NCBI GenBank assembly: GCA_031292625.1
Contig: JARLGU010000013.1
Coordinates: 1 to 40,739, forward strand
Origin: Capsulimonadaceae bacterium
GTDB lineage: Bacteria > Armatimonadota > Armatimonadia > Armatimonadales > Capsulimonadaceae
Reading direction: 5' to 3'
DNA length: 40,739 bases
This document shows, one piece after another, positions 7,964-15,699 of this stretch (position 1 is the first letter of the stretch; each line of letters begins with the position of its first letter). The notes beneath the pieces are model-generated. The model was not told where the DNA came from and ran no database searches. It worked only from the letters and a program-made list of their open reading frames with translations. Both the position numbers and the translations under genes were made by a program.

Positions 7964-9193
7964 ATGACGACCCCGTACCACATCATGACGAAGCCGGCAG
8001 GTTCGGCATGCAACCTCGACTGCACCTATTGCTTCTATCTCGAAAAGGAGAAGCTTTATGACCGCGGCGCAACCACCCGGATGAGGGACGATGTGCTCGA
8101 ACGCTATGTCCGGCAGTATATCGAGTCGCAGGATGCGCCGGAGGTCACGTTCGCGTGGCAAGGCGGCGAGCCAACGTTAATGGGGCTCGCCTACTACCGC
8201 AAAGCCGTCGAGTTACAGAAGCAATACGCCGGCGGCAGACGCATCAACAACAGCCTGCAAACCAATGGAACGCTGCTCGACGACGAATGGGGGGACTTCC
8301 TTGGTGAGAACGGTTTCCTCGTTGGCGTCAGCATCGATGGCCCCCGCGAGTTGCACGACCACTACCGGGTGGATAAGCGCAGCCGTCCGACCTTTGACAG
8401 CGTCATGCGCGGCATCGAGACGCTGCAACGAAACAAGGTCGAGTTCAACACATTGACAGTGGTCAACCGGCACAATAGCGACCACCCGCTTGAGGTCTAC
8501 CGGTTCCTCAAGGAAATCGGCTCTACATTCCTGCAGTTTATCCCGATCGTCGAACGTCTGCCGGAACGCGCCCCCGCTAAGGATGGCCTGATCCAACTCT
8601 CGCTCGCGTCGCCGCCGCGCGACGGCCAACGCCGGCTCGACGTCACCGAGTGGAGCGTCGGGCCATCGAAGTATGGCGAGTTCCTTGTGGCGATCTTCGA
8701 TGAATGGGTAAAGCGAGATGTCGGCGCCACATTCGTCCAAATCTTCGATGTTTCGCTAGGCGCGTGGATGGGCCTTCCCGCCGGTCTATGCGTCCACGCC
8801 CCCACCTGCGGCCGTGGTCTTGCGATGGAACACAACGGGGATGTTTACGCCTGCGACCATTATGTTTATCCGGAGTTCCACGTCGGCAACGTCATGGACG
8901 CCGAGCTCGCGGCGATCGTCGATGGCGACGCAATGCGCAAATTCGGCGCTGACAAGCTGGACCTTCTGCCGCAAGACTGCATTGAGTGCGACGTTCGCTT
9001 CGCGTGCAATGGAGACTGTCCTAAGCACCGCTTCCGTCGCAGCGCATCCGGCAAACGCGACTTGAGTTACCTCTGCCCCTCGTTCAAGCGCTTCTTCACG
9101 CATATCGATCCCTACATGCGCATCATGGCCGATCTCGTCCGCTCCGGACGCCCGGCAGCTCAAATCATGCGCATGCGACCGCCGGCTGAATAG
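7964..9193 (+). CDS. anaerobic sulfatase-maturating enzyme (radical SAM/SPASM)
   Basis: Radical SAM enzyme that oxidises a Cys or Ser of sulfatases to the catalytic formylglycine. The 409-residue protein has the SAM-cluster motif CNLDCTYC (Cys16, Cys20, Cys23), WQGGEPTLM (about 65-73) and a SPASM domain with Cys276, 282, 297, 339, 342, 348, 352 and 371. The spacing follows characterised anSME proteins almost exactly and would bind two auxiliary [4Fe-4S] clusters. Asp298, just after Cys297 in YACDHYVYP, corresponds to the proposed catalytic base. No sulfatase lies in the window, so its targets must be elsewhere. ATG 7964 is the only sensible start, right before the CxxxCxxC region. Confident at family level. 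Confidence 0.93.
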   Translation: MTTPYHIMTKPAGSACNLDCTYCFYLEKEKLYDRGATTRMRDDVLERYVRQYIESQDAPEVTFAWQGGEPTLMGLAYYRKAVELQKQYAGGRRINNSLQTNGTLLDDEWGDFLGENGFLVGVSIDGPRELHDHYRVDKRSRPTFDSVMRGIETLQRNKVEFNTLTVVNRHNSDHPLEVYRFLKEIGSTFLQFIPIVERLPERAPAKDGLIQLSLASPPRDGQRRLDVTEWSVGPSKYGEFLVAIFDEWVKRDVGATFVQIFDVSLGAWMGLPAGLCVHAPTCGRGLAMEHNGDVYACDHYVYPEFHVGNVMDAELAAIVDGDAMRKFGADKLDLLPQDCIECDVRFACNGDCPKHRFRRSASGKRDLSYLCPSFKRFFTHIDPYMRIMADLVRSGRPAAQIMRMRPPAE

Positions 9194-9326
9194 CGCGACA
9201 CGTCGCCAATCTATATGGAATCTTTACACTAAGCGCGCCGACCTTGTCGCCGCCTTTATGCCGACCACGGTAAATTGAACTTGCAACCCGGAATCCAGAT
9301 CGTCGAACGATGAAGGAGGGGAAGCG

Positions 9327-9512
9327 ATGAGGTTTGCCGCTCTCGTAGAACTGCTCGCGCTCCTAATACTTATGACCTTGCTCGCAAAGTCGGTTGAGGG
9401 TCCCAAAACCCACCTGCGTCCTGTCCCCCCGCCAATCGTGTCGTCGGTATCCGTCACCACGCAAAGCGCGCCGCCCCGCCGCGAACGCTGGCTGCATCGC
9501 CTGCCGCGTTAG
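9327..9512 (+). CDS. small single-pass membrane protein, function unknown
   Basis: A 61-residue peptide: one hydrophobic helix (residues about 4-20, with the run LLALLILMTLLA), then a basic, proline-rich tail (PVPPP, PPRRERW). The start is strongly supported by AAGGAGGGG 5-13 bases before ATG 9327. The tail would probably face the cytoplasm or periplasm depending on orientation. I recognise no family. It lies alone between anSME and the convergent DinB-like gene. Considered real because of the excellent ribosome-binding site; its role is unknown. Confidence 0.55.
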   Translation: MRFAALVELLALLILMTLLAKSVEGPKTHLRPVPPPIVSSVSVTTQSAPPRRERWLHRLPR

Positions 9513-9551
9513 CGCGATCGCGCCCCCCGATCAGCGTACGCGGCGCGTCGA

Positions 9552-10043
9552 CTAGCCCTCGCCGGATCGCCGGATCCACTCCGCTGCTTGCCGCAGATGG
9601 TAGCCGTCGTGCGCGAGCGTTTGGACGACCCATTGATGCAGCGTCCACGTAACGCCGTCCTTGACGCCCGTGCGGAGCCAGGCGTCCTCCGGGAGGCCTT
9701 CGAGTACGCCGATCAGTCTGGCGCGAACAGTCTGGAAGCGGGCGAACGACTTTTCGACATCGGAGTGAGCATAATCGTGGTCGATCGCCGCCTTCTCCTC
9801 GTCGAAGTTTGGCAGCATGGGCGAATCTTCTTTGTGGATTCGCTCGATACGTCCTAGGAACACCGGCTCTATGTCGGCGAGGTGCGCCAGGATCTCTCTC
9901 AATGTGAACCGGTCTTGTTCGACGACTCTGTCCCAAACCGGGCTGTCCTGCTTGAGTCCGTCAAGCAGCCCGAGGAGAATGACCGGAGTCCCGCTAAGCG
10001 CAATGAGTAGGTATTCGCGATTTTTCGCCGGGATCGTTGTCAT
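9552..10043 (-). CDS. DinB family protein
   Basis: A 163-residue four-helix protein of the DinB/YfiT-like superfamily, whose members are metal-binding and often act as thiol-dependent transferases. The first helix has HLADIEPVFLGRI with the first metal-type His, and the last part has LHQWVVQTLAHDGYHLRQAAEWI with the paired histidines typical of the fold. The start at ATG 10043 (MTTIPAKN) is preferred over the longer frame: AAGGA lies seven bases upstream. The specific substrate is unknown. It stands alone between a convergent small gene and a divergent dehydrogenase. Confidence 0.85.
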   Translation of the reverse strand: MTTIPAKNREYLLIALSGTPVILLGLLDGLKQDSPVWDRVVEQDRFTLREILAHLADIEPVFLGRIERIHKEDSPMLPNFDEEKAAIDHDYAHSDVEKSFARFQTVRARLIGVLEGLPEDAWLRTGVKDGVTWTLHQWVVQTLAHDGYHLRQAAEWIRRSGEG

Positions 10044-10165
10044 GACTGTATCCTTATGGAGTATCCTTATTAGAAAGTGCATCGCCCGGATCGGCGCGGC
10101 GGTGTGTGATCGAGAGCATTATACCGTGACGGCGGTCGCTGCGGCTGCCGAACGAAAGGACACAG

Positions 10166-11242
10166 ATGAACGCGAGCAAGTTGATCGTGCTTGAGGGAGA
10201 TCAGACGGGACAAGAGCTTCTGCTTGAGGCGTTGCGGGTGCTTCATCCGAGCGTCATTGGCTTCGACCTGGAGTTTGTAAACTTCGACCTGAGCCTGCAA
10301 AATCGGCGGCGCACCCAAAATGCGGTCGTGCACGAGGCGGCGGCGGCGCTCAAGGAAGCTGGTCTCGGCATTAAGGCGGCCACGATTACGCCTGAAGTCA
10401 AAGGCGACGTGGGCTCTCCCAACGCGATCCTGCGCGAAGCGATCGACGGCAAGGTGATCGTCCGCACCGGACGGCGGCTCCCAGGCGTCCTTCCGGTCGG
10501 CGGCGTGTCCGCGCCGATGTCCGTGGTTCGCATGGCGGTCGATGATGCGTACGGCGCTAAGGAATGGCGCGAAGGCGACGGCTTTAATGAGGTCGCGTAC
10601 CGCACCGAGCATATCAACCGGGGCACATGCCGTGCGGTCGCGGAGTTCACGTTCCGCCAAGCCCGCAAAATGCATGCGCGCGTCTTCGGCGGCTCCAAAT
10701 ATACGGTCTCGCCGGTTTATGAAGGGCTTTTCAAGGAAGAAATGGACGCGGTGGCGAAACTCTATCCGGATGTGCGCTACGAACCGCAACTAATCGACGC
10801 AACGTACGCCCTGCTGCTCAACCGCGCCTCGGAACCGCTCGTGATTCCCGCGCTCAATCGCGACGGCGATTGCCTGAGCGATCTCGTGCTCACCCTCTAC
10901 GGCAGCATCGCGGGCAGCGAGTCGATCTTGCTGGCCTTCGACGATCAATTCGCCCCGGTCACCGTGATGACCGAAGCGCCGCACGGAACCGCGCCGGCGC
11001 TGCAAGGCAAGAACATCGCCAATCCGCTCGCGATGATCCTGGCGGGCGCATCGCTCCTGTCGTTCATACAGACGCCCGAGGCGGCGACGGCATCACGCGC
11101 GATTTACGAGGCCGCGCTGGAGTGCATCCACGACGGCATCCGCACCTCGGATCTTGGCGGGGGAGCGACGACGACGGAATACACCGACGCAGTCATCCAT
11201 CGAGTCGCGACAAAGATCGAGGTATGGAAAAGCTTAGGATAA
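10166..11242 (+). CDS. isocitrate/isopropylmalate dehydrogenase family protein
   Basis: A 358-residue beta-decarboxylating dehydrogenase: EGDQTGQELLLEA at the N terminus matches the GDGIGPE region, GSPNAILREAIDG (about 93-105) matches the isocitrate-binding S-x-N-x-x-L-R motif, NRDGDCLSD (about 231-239) corresponds to N-[LY]-x-G-D-x-x-S-D, and EAPHGTAPALQGKNIANP (about 270-287) is the nucleotide-binding segment. The SPN motif favours isocitrate over 3-isopropylmalate as substrate, but related tartrate- or homoisocitrate-type enzymes cannot be excluded. No leucine biosynthesis gene is nearby, which also argues against LeuB. Start ATG 10166 has GAAAGGA seven bases upstream. The next gene starts 40 bases later on the same strand. 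Confidence 0.82.
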   Translation: MNASKLIVLEGDQTGQELLLEALRVLHPSVIGFDLEFVNFDLSLQNRRRTQNAVVHEAAAALKEAGLGIKAATITPEVKGDVGSPNAILREAIDGKVIVRTGRRLPGVLPVGGVSAPMSVVRMAVDDAYGAKEWREGDGFNEVAYRTEHINRGTCRAVAEFTFRQARKMHARVFGGSKYTVSPVYEGLFKEEMDAVAKLYPDVRYEPQLIDATYALLLNRASEPLVIPALNRDGDCLSDLVLTLYGSIAGSESILLAFDDQFAPVTVMTEAPHGTAPALQGKNIANPLAMILAGASLLSFIQTPEAATASRAIYEAALECIHDGIRTSDLGGGATTTEYTDAVIHRVATKIEVWKSLG

Positions 11243-11282
11243 TGCAGGTCCGTCACCTGCGAGAAATTGAAGCATCACGCAT

Positions 11283-11699
11283 ATGTTCTTTGCATTGGTT
11301 CTGCGATTCCTGCACATTGCAGGCGCATCGGTCGGTTTCGGGGGTCTTGTCGCCGCCTGGGCGATTTTGCCAAGGCTCCCGATCGAGGCGCGGGGGATTA
11401 CGGTTCGCCAGTTTGGCAAATGGATTGGTATCGGACTGACGGTTTGCGTCGTCTCCGGCATAATCAATGCCAGCATCCAGGGTCCCAAACATGGCGATGT
11501 TTACGGAACCTTGATGAATATCAAGGGCGCGGCTGGCTTGGCCCTCTTCGCGCTTAGCGTCCTCGTCTTTCACCCAGCGCCCGCACTCAAGTGGTTCGCG
11601 GAGCGGCGAAGGCTTTGCCTCTCCGCGCTCGTCATCCTTGGCCTGATCGTCATCGCTCTCGGCGCCGCCCTGCACGGGCACTACGCGGCGACTCCGTAG
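11283..11699 (+). CDS. small four-helix integral membrane protein
   Basis: A 138-residue protein with four predicted membrane helices (about 4-28, 46-66, 80-97, 111-131). Conserved-looking features are His11 in the first helix (LRFLHIAGASVGFGG), LMNIKGAAGLALF, and a His pair near the C terminus (LHGHY). The layout resembles small CopD/DUF2269-like or cytochrome-b561-like membrane proteins that may bind haem or copper through histidines, but the match is too weak to name. No clear ribosome-binding site; the 40-base gap to the preceding dehydrogenase gene suggests co-transcription. Confidence 0.65.
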   Translation: MFFALVLRFLHIAGASVGFGGLVAAWAILPRLPIEARGITVRQFGKWIGIGLTVCVVSGIINASIQGPKHGDVYGTLMNIKGAAGLALFALSVLVFHPAPALKWFAERRRLCLSALVILGLIVIALGAALHGHYAATP

Positions 11700-11788
11700 C
11701 GCAAACAGATCCCGCAATGTGCGATCTGTTGCCGCTGTTGGCTAAGAGCCGTCAGTTCACAATAGTTCTAAAAGTGTTCCATATATGA

Positions 11789-11817
11789 TTGACAAATGTT
11801 TCGTTTGTGCCTATAAT
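11789..11817 (+). promoter_or_regulatory. consensus sigma-70 promoter of the GntR-type regulator with overlapping dyad
   Basis: A perfect -35 TTGACA (11789-11794) and a perfect -10 TATAAT (11812-11817) are separated by exactly 17 bases, 31 bases before the ATG at 11849. The spacer contains a dyad, CAAATGTTTCGTTTG (11793-11807), of the form CAAAnGnnnCnTTTG. It overlaps the end of the -35 box, so it is a candidate operator for autorepression by the regulator. The promoter is seen directly; the operator role is inference. Confidence 0.75.
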
Positions 11818-11848
11818 GGTCTAACGAACTTGACGGCCGGTTAAGACG

Positions 11849-12979
11849 ATGGCAACCAGAAGCGAGACACAACGGAAAAAGGCGGAACTTCGCCAATGGC
11901 TGCTGCAAGCCTGCCGCGGCGGGCATCTCTCGGCGGGTCAGGTTATGCCTCCCATCCGCCAGCTCGCCGCTGAGCACGGGCTTTCGTTAACGCTGACCAG
12001 CGAAGTCGTCAAAGAACTGGTAAGCGAGGGCGTTCTGTACACGCAAGCAGGAGCCGGCACATTTGTCGGCCGCCCCACAAGTTCTCAGGCTCCGCTTTTC
12101 CTGATGGTCCTGCCGCATAGCCCCGACGCGGCGACACACCTAATGTCCGCCTTGTCCGGTTTCGAGGAGCGCATCGCCCAGCTTGGCGCAAACAGTATCA
12201 GCCTCGACCGTCCCGCCGCTATCGAATGGCAAGCTCAAGGAAAGATGCCGCCTCTTGCCGGCGTCTTCGAGCTTAGCGAGTATCGCAGCGATCCGCTAAC
12301 GATCCCCCATGGAGTCGCCCGCGTTGTGTTTGGCGACGAAGCGGAGCACGACGGTACGGTGGATCGCGTACTATTTGACGATTTCGACGGCGGATGTCAA
12401 GCAACGCGTCACTTGCTGCGCCAGGGTCATCACAACATCGCGTTTCTCGGTCTGCACAACCTGGACCTGTCGCCGGATACGTTTCGATGGTCGTCTAACC
12501 GGGAGAGAGGATGGCGCGCCATACTCGAAGCGGAAGGCCATCTTACTACGGACCTCGCCTACCACCCTGACTTCCGGATCGACGAGACAAACGGCGGACA
12601 ATCGGCGGCAGCGGCGCTGGCGTCAAGGGAACTCGTACAGCGAACCGATATTACCGCTGTCGTCGCGGCGAACAAGAATGCCGCTCAAGGAATGTTTGAC
12701 GCGCTCAGGAGCTATGAAGTCGAAATCTCCCGCTGGCCGGTAGTCGTGTGCTTCGACAGCATCCGCGCCGATGACCGCTATTCTGAAGTGCAGGTCGTCA
12801 CGGCGCTTCGATTGCCCTGGGATACGATTGGCCGTGAAGCCGCTGACCTTCTTTGGGCGCGCAGCCGGGGAAGCGAAAGAGGACCGGGGCAAAGACGGCT
12901 CGTGCAAATGCGGCTCATCCCGCGACTGAGCTGCCGCCGGAATTGGGCGCTTCATGCGTCTATTGATGCTATGTCCTGA
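11849..12979 (+). CDS. GntR-family transcriptional regulator with LacI-type sensor domain
   Basis: A 376-residue regulator: N-terminal winged helix (about 8-72; [16 protein letters not shown], then the recognition part [17 protein letters not shown] and the wing [10 protein letters not shown]), followed by a periplasmic-binding-protein-like effector domain (about 85-370) with [25 protein letters not shown], the DN-x-x-(G/A)-x-x-x-x-x-H(L) pattern of LacI/GalR proteins. This GntR plus LacI-sensor architecture (AraR-like) usually senses sugars and represses carbohydrate genes. It is followed by a pseudopilin, a GH71 enzyme and a putative glycosidase on the same strand, so those are plausible targets. 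The promoter is a perfect consensus with a dyad in the spacer, consistent with autoregulation. Confidence 0.88.
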   Translation: MATRSETQRKKAELRQWLLQACRGGHLSAGQVMPPIRQLAAEHGLSLTLTSEVVKELVSEGVLYTQAGAGTFVGRPTSSQAPLFLMVLPHSPDAATHLMSALSGFEERIAQLGANSISLDRPAAIEWQAQGKMPPLAGVFELSEYRSDPLTIPHGVARVVFGDEAEHDGTVDRVLFDDFDGGCQATRHLLRQGHHNIAFLGLHNLDLSPDTFRWSSNRERGWRAILEAEGHLTTDLAYHPDFRIDETNGGQSAAAALASRELVQRTDITAVVAANKNAAQGMFDALRSYEVEISRWPVVVCFDSIRADDRYSEVQVVTALRLPWDTIGREAADLLWARSRGSERGPGQRRLVQMRLIPRLSCRRNWALHASIDAMS

Positions 12980-12991
12980 AAGTTGAAAGAG

Positions 12992-13010
12992 GAAAGCGCC
13001 GTCGCTTTTC
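12992..13010 (+). terminator. short hairpin after the GntR-type gene
   Basis: GAAAGCG and CGCTTTTC can pair around CCGT, directly after the regulator gene. The stem is short and no long T-run follows, so termination would be weak; it may instead sit in the 5' leader of the pseudopilin gene. Confidence 0.25.
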
Positions 13011-13056
13011 GGGTTCGAGGACCATCGATATCAGTTACGAAGGAGGGTATCACGAA

Positions 13057-13968
13057 ATGGATCTTAGTATTACTCAATGCAAGTCGCCCTGCGGTCATCA
13101 GCGCGCCGCGTTTACATTAATCGAGTTGCTCGTAGTGATCGCAATCATTGCAATTCTTGCAGCTATATTGTTCCCGGTCTTTCAAACCGCGCGCGAAAAG
13201 GCGCGCATGACCGCTTGCCTTGCCAACGAAAAGCAGCTTGGGACGGCTCTTTCTCAGTACATCCAGGATTATGACGACACGTTCCCATGCGGCATGGAAA
13301 TCTACTCCAATTCAGTTGGCCACGGATGGGCGGGACAGATGTATCCCTATTTTAAAAGCGTGGGCGTAATGGTGTGCCCCTCGGATCCGAACGGCAGCAC
13401 GAGCACTGGCTGGTCCTACGCCTACAACCAGGTTCTGGCTGGATACACTCTTTCCAACGGACAGGCGTATACGGCAAAGGATGCCTATAACGGCAACACC
13501 TATACTTACTACATCGCGCAGCTTTCGATGATGACGGCCCCCGCAAAAACCGTTGCCATATCGGAGATGGCCGAATCCTACGCGGCCGGTAAAATCGAGA
13601 CGCACCAGCAAAATCCCTTCGACGGCGACTTTCACTCAGCAGGGTCGGATGGCATCAGCCAAGGCAGCTGCATGTTCACCAACTATCAGCAGAATGCTCT
13701 GGGCACCGTGAGGAACGACCTGATTAACGGAAGCGCCGCTCTACCCGGCAGGCACATCGGCGGAGCAAACTTCGTCATGGCCGACGGTCACGCGAAGTGG
13801 TTTCTTCCTAGCCAGGTCAGCGGCGGAGATGGCGCGGGCGGCCAGTACGGTTGTGGGGGAACTCCGGCGACATATTGTCCCAAGAACACGAGTACGACGT
13901 GCGCCCTCGAACTGGCGGGAACCCAATGCGCGGACCAAACGATCGCCGCGACTTACTCGGTTTATTAG
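13057..13968 (+). CDS. DUF1559-type prepilin-like protein
   Basis: A 303-residue type IV pilin/type II secretion pseudopilin-like protein of the DUF1559 group that is amplified in Armatimonadota and Planctomycetota. The prepilin signal is [20 protein letters not shown] (about 22-41), with Glu at +5 after the cleavage point; the residue before Phe is Ala rather than the usual Gly. Next come [12 protein letters not shown] and [20 protein letters not shown], standard for the group. The C-terminal DUF1559 motif is [19 protein letters not shown] (about 231-249). Several Cys residues in the last 40 residues could form disulfides outside the cell. The start is set by GAAGGAGGG about 9 bases upstream of ATG 13057. 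The context with sugar-degrading genes suggests a role in surface binding or secretion, but the function of this group is not established. Confidence 0.92.
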   Translation: MDLSITQCKSPCGHQRAAFTLIELLVVIAIIAILAAILFPVFQTAREKARMTACLANEKQLGTALSQYIQDYDDTFPCGMEIYSNSVGHGWAGQMYPYFKSVGVMVCPSDPNGSTSTGWSYAYNQVLAGYTLSNGQAYTAKDAYNGNTYTYYIAQLSMMTAPAKTVAISEMAESYAAGKIETHQQNPFDGDFHSAGSDGISQGSCMFTNYQQNALGTVRNDLINGSAALPGRHIGGANFVMADGHAKWFLPSQVSGGDGAGGQYGCGGTPATYCPKNTSTTCALELAGTQCADQTIAATYSVY

Positions 13969-14036
13969 ATCGATTTCGGACAATGCTAGGAGTTTCGCTT
14001 TGTAAGAGCGTATGCAAAAAACCGAAAGGTTTTGCA

Positions 14037-14221
14037 GGACGGCTCCCCGGCCGCCGTGGCCGTTTTTGAAAAAGGGCCGTCACAGCGCTTTCGCTGCTTC
14101 ACGATGTGCGCTGGAATGGGACGATGGCGGCAAAAGGCCGTACGCGTGTTGACGAGGCATCGTAAACCACCGCCGTGAACGAGGCGCGAGTGAAAGAATG
14201 CCCCGGCGGCACGAGCCGTCC
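14037..14221 (+). repeat. dispersed inverted-end element, copy 1
   Basis: 185-bp intergenic element bounded by perfect 9-bp inverted ends, GGACGGCTC and GAGCCGTCC. Inside the ends, CCGCCG and CGGCGG extend the pairing. It contains further hairpins: GGCCGTTTTTG / AAAAAGGGCC near the left end, and CAGCGC / GCGCTG in the middle. A small hairpin with a GAAA loop (14014-14035) directly precedes it. Related copies lie at 28245-28429 and 38236-38405. It separates the pseudopilin from the GH71 gene and is followed by a short T-rich tract. Confidence 0.85.
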
Positions 14222-14259
14222 TAACTCTTTACTGCGCGCATCCAAAGCCTAAATACTTT

Positions 14260-15627
14260 ATGCACAAACGATACTTTCCTCTTGCGGCCTGCGCCCTGAT
14301 CCTATCGGCATCGGCGGCGGTAAACGGAGCATCTACCCTGATGACCCCATCGACACAATCGGCGCAGACGCGCCCGGTGCGTCTCGTTTTTGCGCACTAT
14401 ATGGTGTGCCTGCCCACGGCCGGTCCGGCTGCGACGATCGCGGACTACGAGAACGAGATACGCGAGGCTCAGTCTCGCGGGATCGACGGCTTCGCGCTCA
14501 ACTGCGGCGGATGGACGTCGGGCGGAAGCTACTATAAATCGCGGTGCGCAGCCATTTATGAAGCGGCCAAGCGGCTTAGAACGGGCTTTAAGCTTTTCAT
14601 TTCCGCCGACTATTGCTGCGGAAACGGCGAAGCGGAAACGCGCGATATGATCGAAACGTTCCGCAACCACCCTAACCAGCTTACGTGGGACGGAAAGCCT
14701 GTCCTCTCGACATTCGGCGGCGGTCGGCTACCCGAAATCTACGACCTGGTTAAGAAGCGATTGACGGGTAATGACGCGGTCGTCTTTGTGCCGTACTTCT
14801 TTCCAAAGACAAACAGAGAGCATCCCACCTCCTCCGACATCGATCAGGTCTTCAACGACTTTCCGGACCTCGACGGCTTCTTCTATTTCGGCGCGGCGGG
14901 CACGAGCGCGGCGATTGCAACTTCAAACACCGCGCTCGCCCAAAAATGGCTCGGCGCGGGCAAGATCTTCATGGCGGACGTCACCCCATTCTACCGCTCG
15001 ACAGGCCGAGTTTATGAAACCAACGGGTTCGAGGGCATGGCAGAAGAGTGGGAGGGCGTCATCAAGGCAAACCCAACTTGGGTTGAGATCACGACCTGGA
15101 ACGATTTTCAAGAAAAGACTTACGTTTCCCCGTTCGGCCCCCCTGCCCTTCAGGAATTACCCGCCTGGCATAATTGGTCCGCCTATTCGCACGCCGCCTA
15201 TCTCGATGCCAGCCGCTATTACATCGATTGGTATAAAAGTGGCAAGCGTCCGGCAATCAAGTCGGACAAACTGTATTATTTCTATCGCGTCGAGCCAAAA
15301 TCCGCTAGCGGGAGGCAATACATGGACATCGAGAAGCGCGAAAAGATGACGATCGCCGGAGTCGACAAACTCGAGGATAAAATATTCGCGACTTGCTTTC
15401 TGACGAAACCGGCGCAGCTCACGATCACGAGCGGCGTTCTTCGCCAGACGTTCGCTCTCGCAGCCGGTATCCATCACGTCGCCATGCCTTTCGCGCCGGG
15501 AGCGCCGCATTTTACGCTGGCGCGCGGCACGGCCATATTGATCGACAAAACGGGCGAGCAGGTAATCGCCGACCGGAACGGCGCGACATCATACAACTAC
15601 TTCGCCGGATCCGCCGAGGCGCGGTAA
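14260..15627 (+). CDS. GH71-like glycoside hydrolase (alpha-1,3-glucanase type), secreted
   Basis: A 455-residue secreted enzyme. The signal peptide spans about residues 1-24 (hydrophobic AACALILSASAAV). The catalytic barrel starts with VFAHYMVCLP (about 44-53), then DYENEIREAQSRGIDGFALN (about 63-82), FKLFISADYC, LSTFGGG and VEITTWNDFQEKTYV (about 276-290), the series typical of GH71, whose characterised members hydrolyse alpha-1,3-glucan (mutanase). A small C-terminal beta domain follows (about 365-450). The substrate is inferred from the family and may differ in bacteria. No clear ribosome-binding site precedes ATG 14260, which lies 38 bases after the repeat element. The following gene, 70 bases on, is another putative glycosidase. 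Confidence 0.85.
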   Translation: MHKRYFPLAACALILSASAAVNGASTLMTPSTQSAQTRPVRLVFAHYMVCLPTAGPAATIADYENEIREAQSRGIDGFALNCGGWTSGGSYYKSRCAAIYEAAKRLRTGFKLFISADYCCGNGEAETRDMIETFRNHPNQLTWDGKPVLSTFGGGRLPEIYDLVKKRLTGNDAVVFVPYFFPKTNREHPTSSDIDQVFNDFPDLDGFFYFGAAGTSAAIATSNTALAQKWLGAGKIFMADVTPFYRSTGRVYETNGFEGMAEEWEGVIKANPTWVEITTWNDFQEKTYVSPFGPPALQELPAWHNWSAYSHAAYLDASRYYIDWYKSGKRPAIKSDKLYYFYRVEPKSASGRQYMDIEKREKMTIAGVDKLEDKIFATCFLTKPAQLTITSGVLRQTFALAAGIHHVAMPFAPGAPHFTLARGTAILIDKTGEQVIADRNGATSYNYFAGSAEAR

Positions 15628-15699
15628 CATCGCACGCATTATAATCAGTCGTGAGTAAGCTGCTCACGATGACAATCGATGAATAGGAAGAACAACGCA

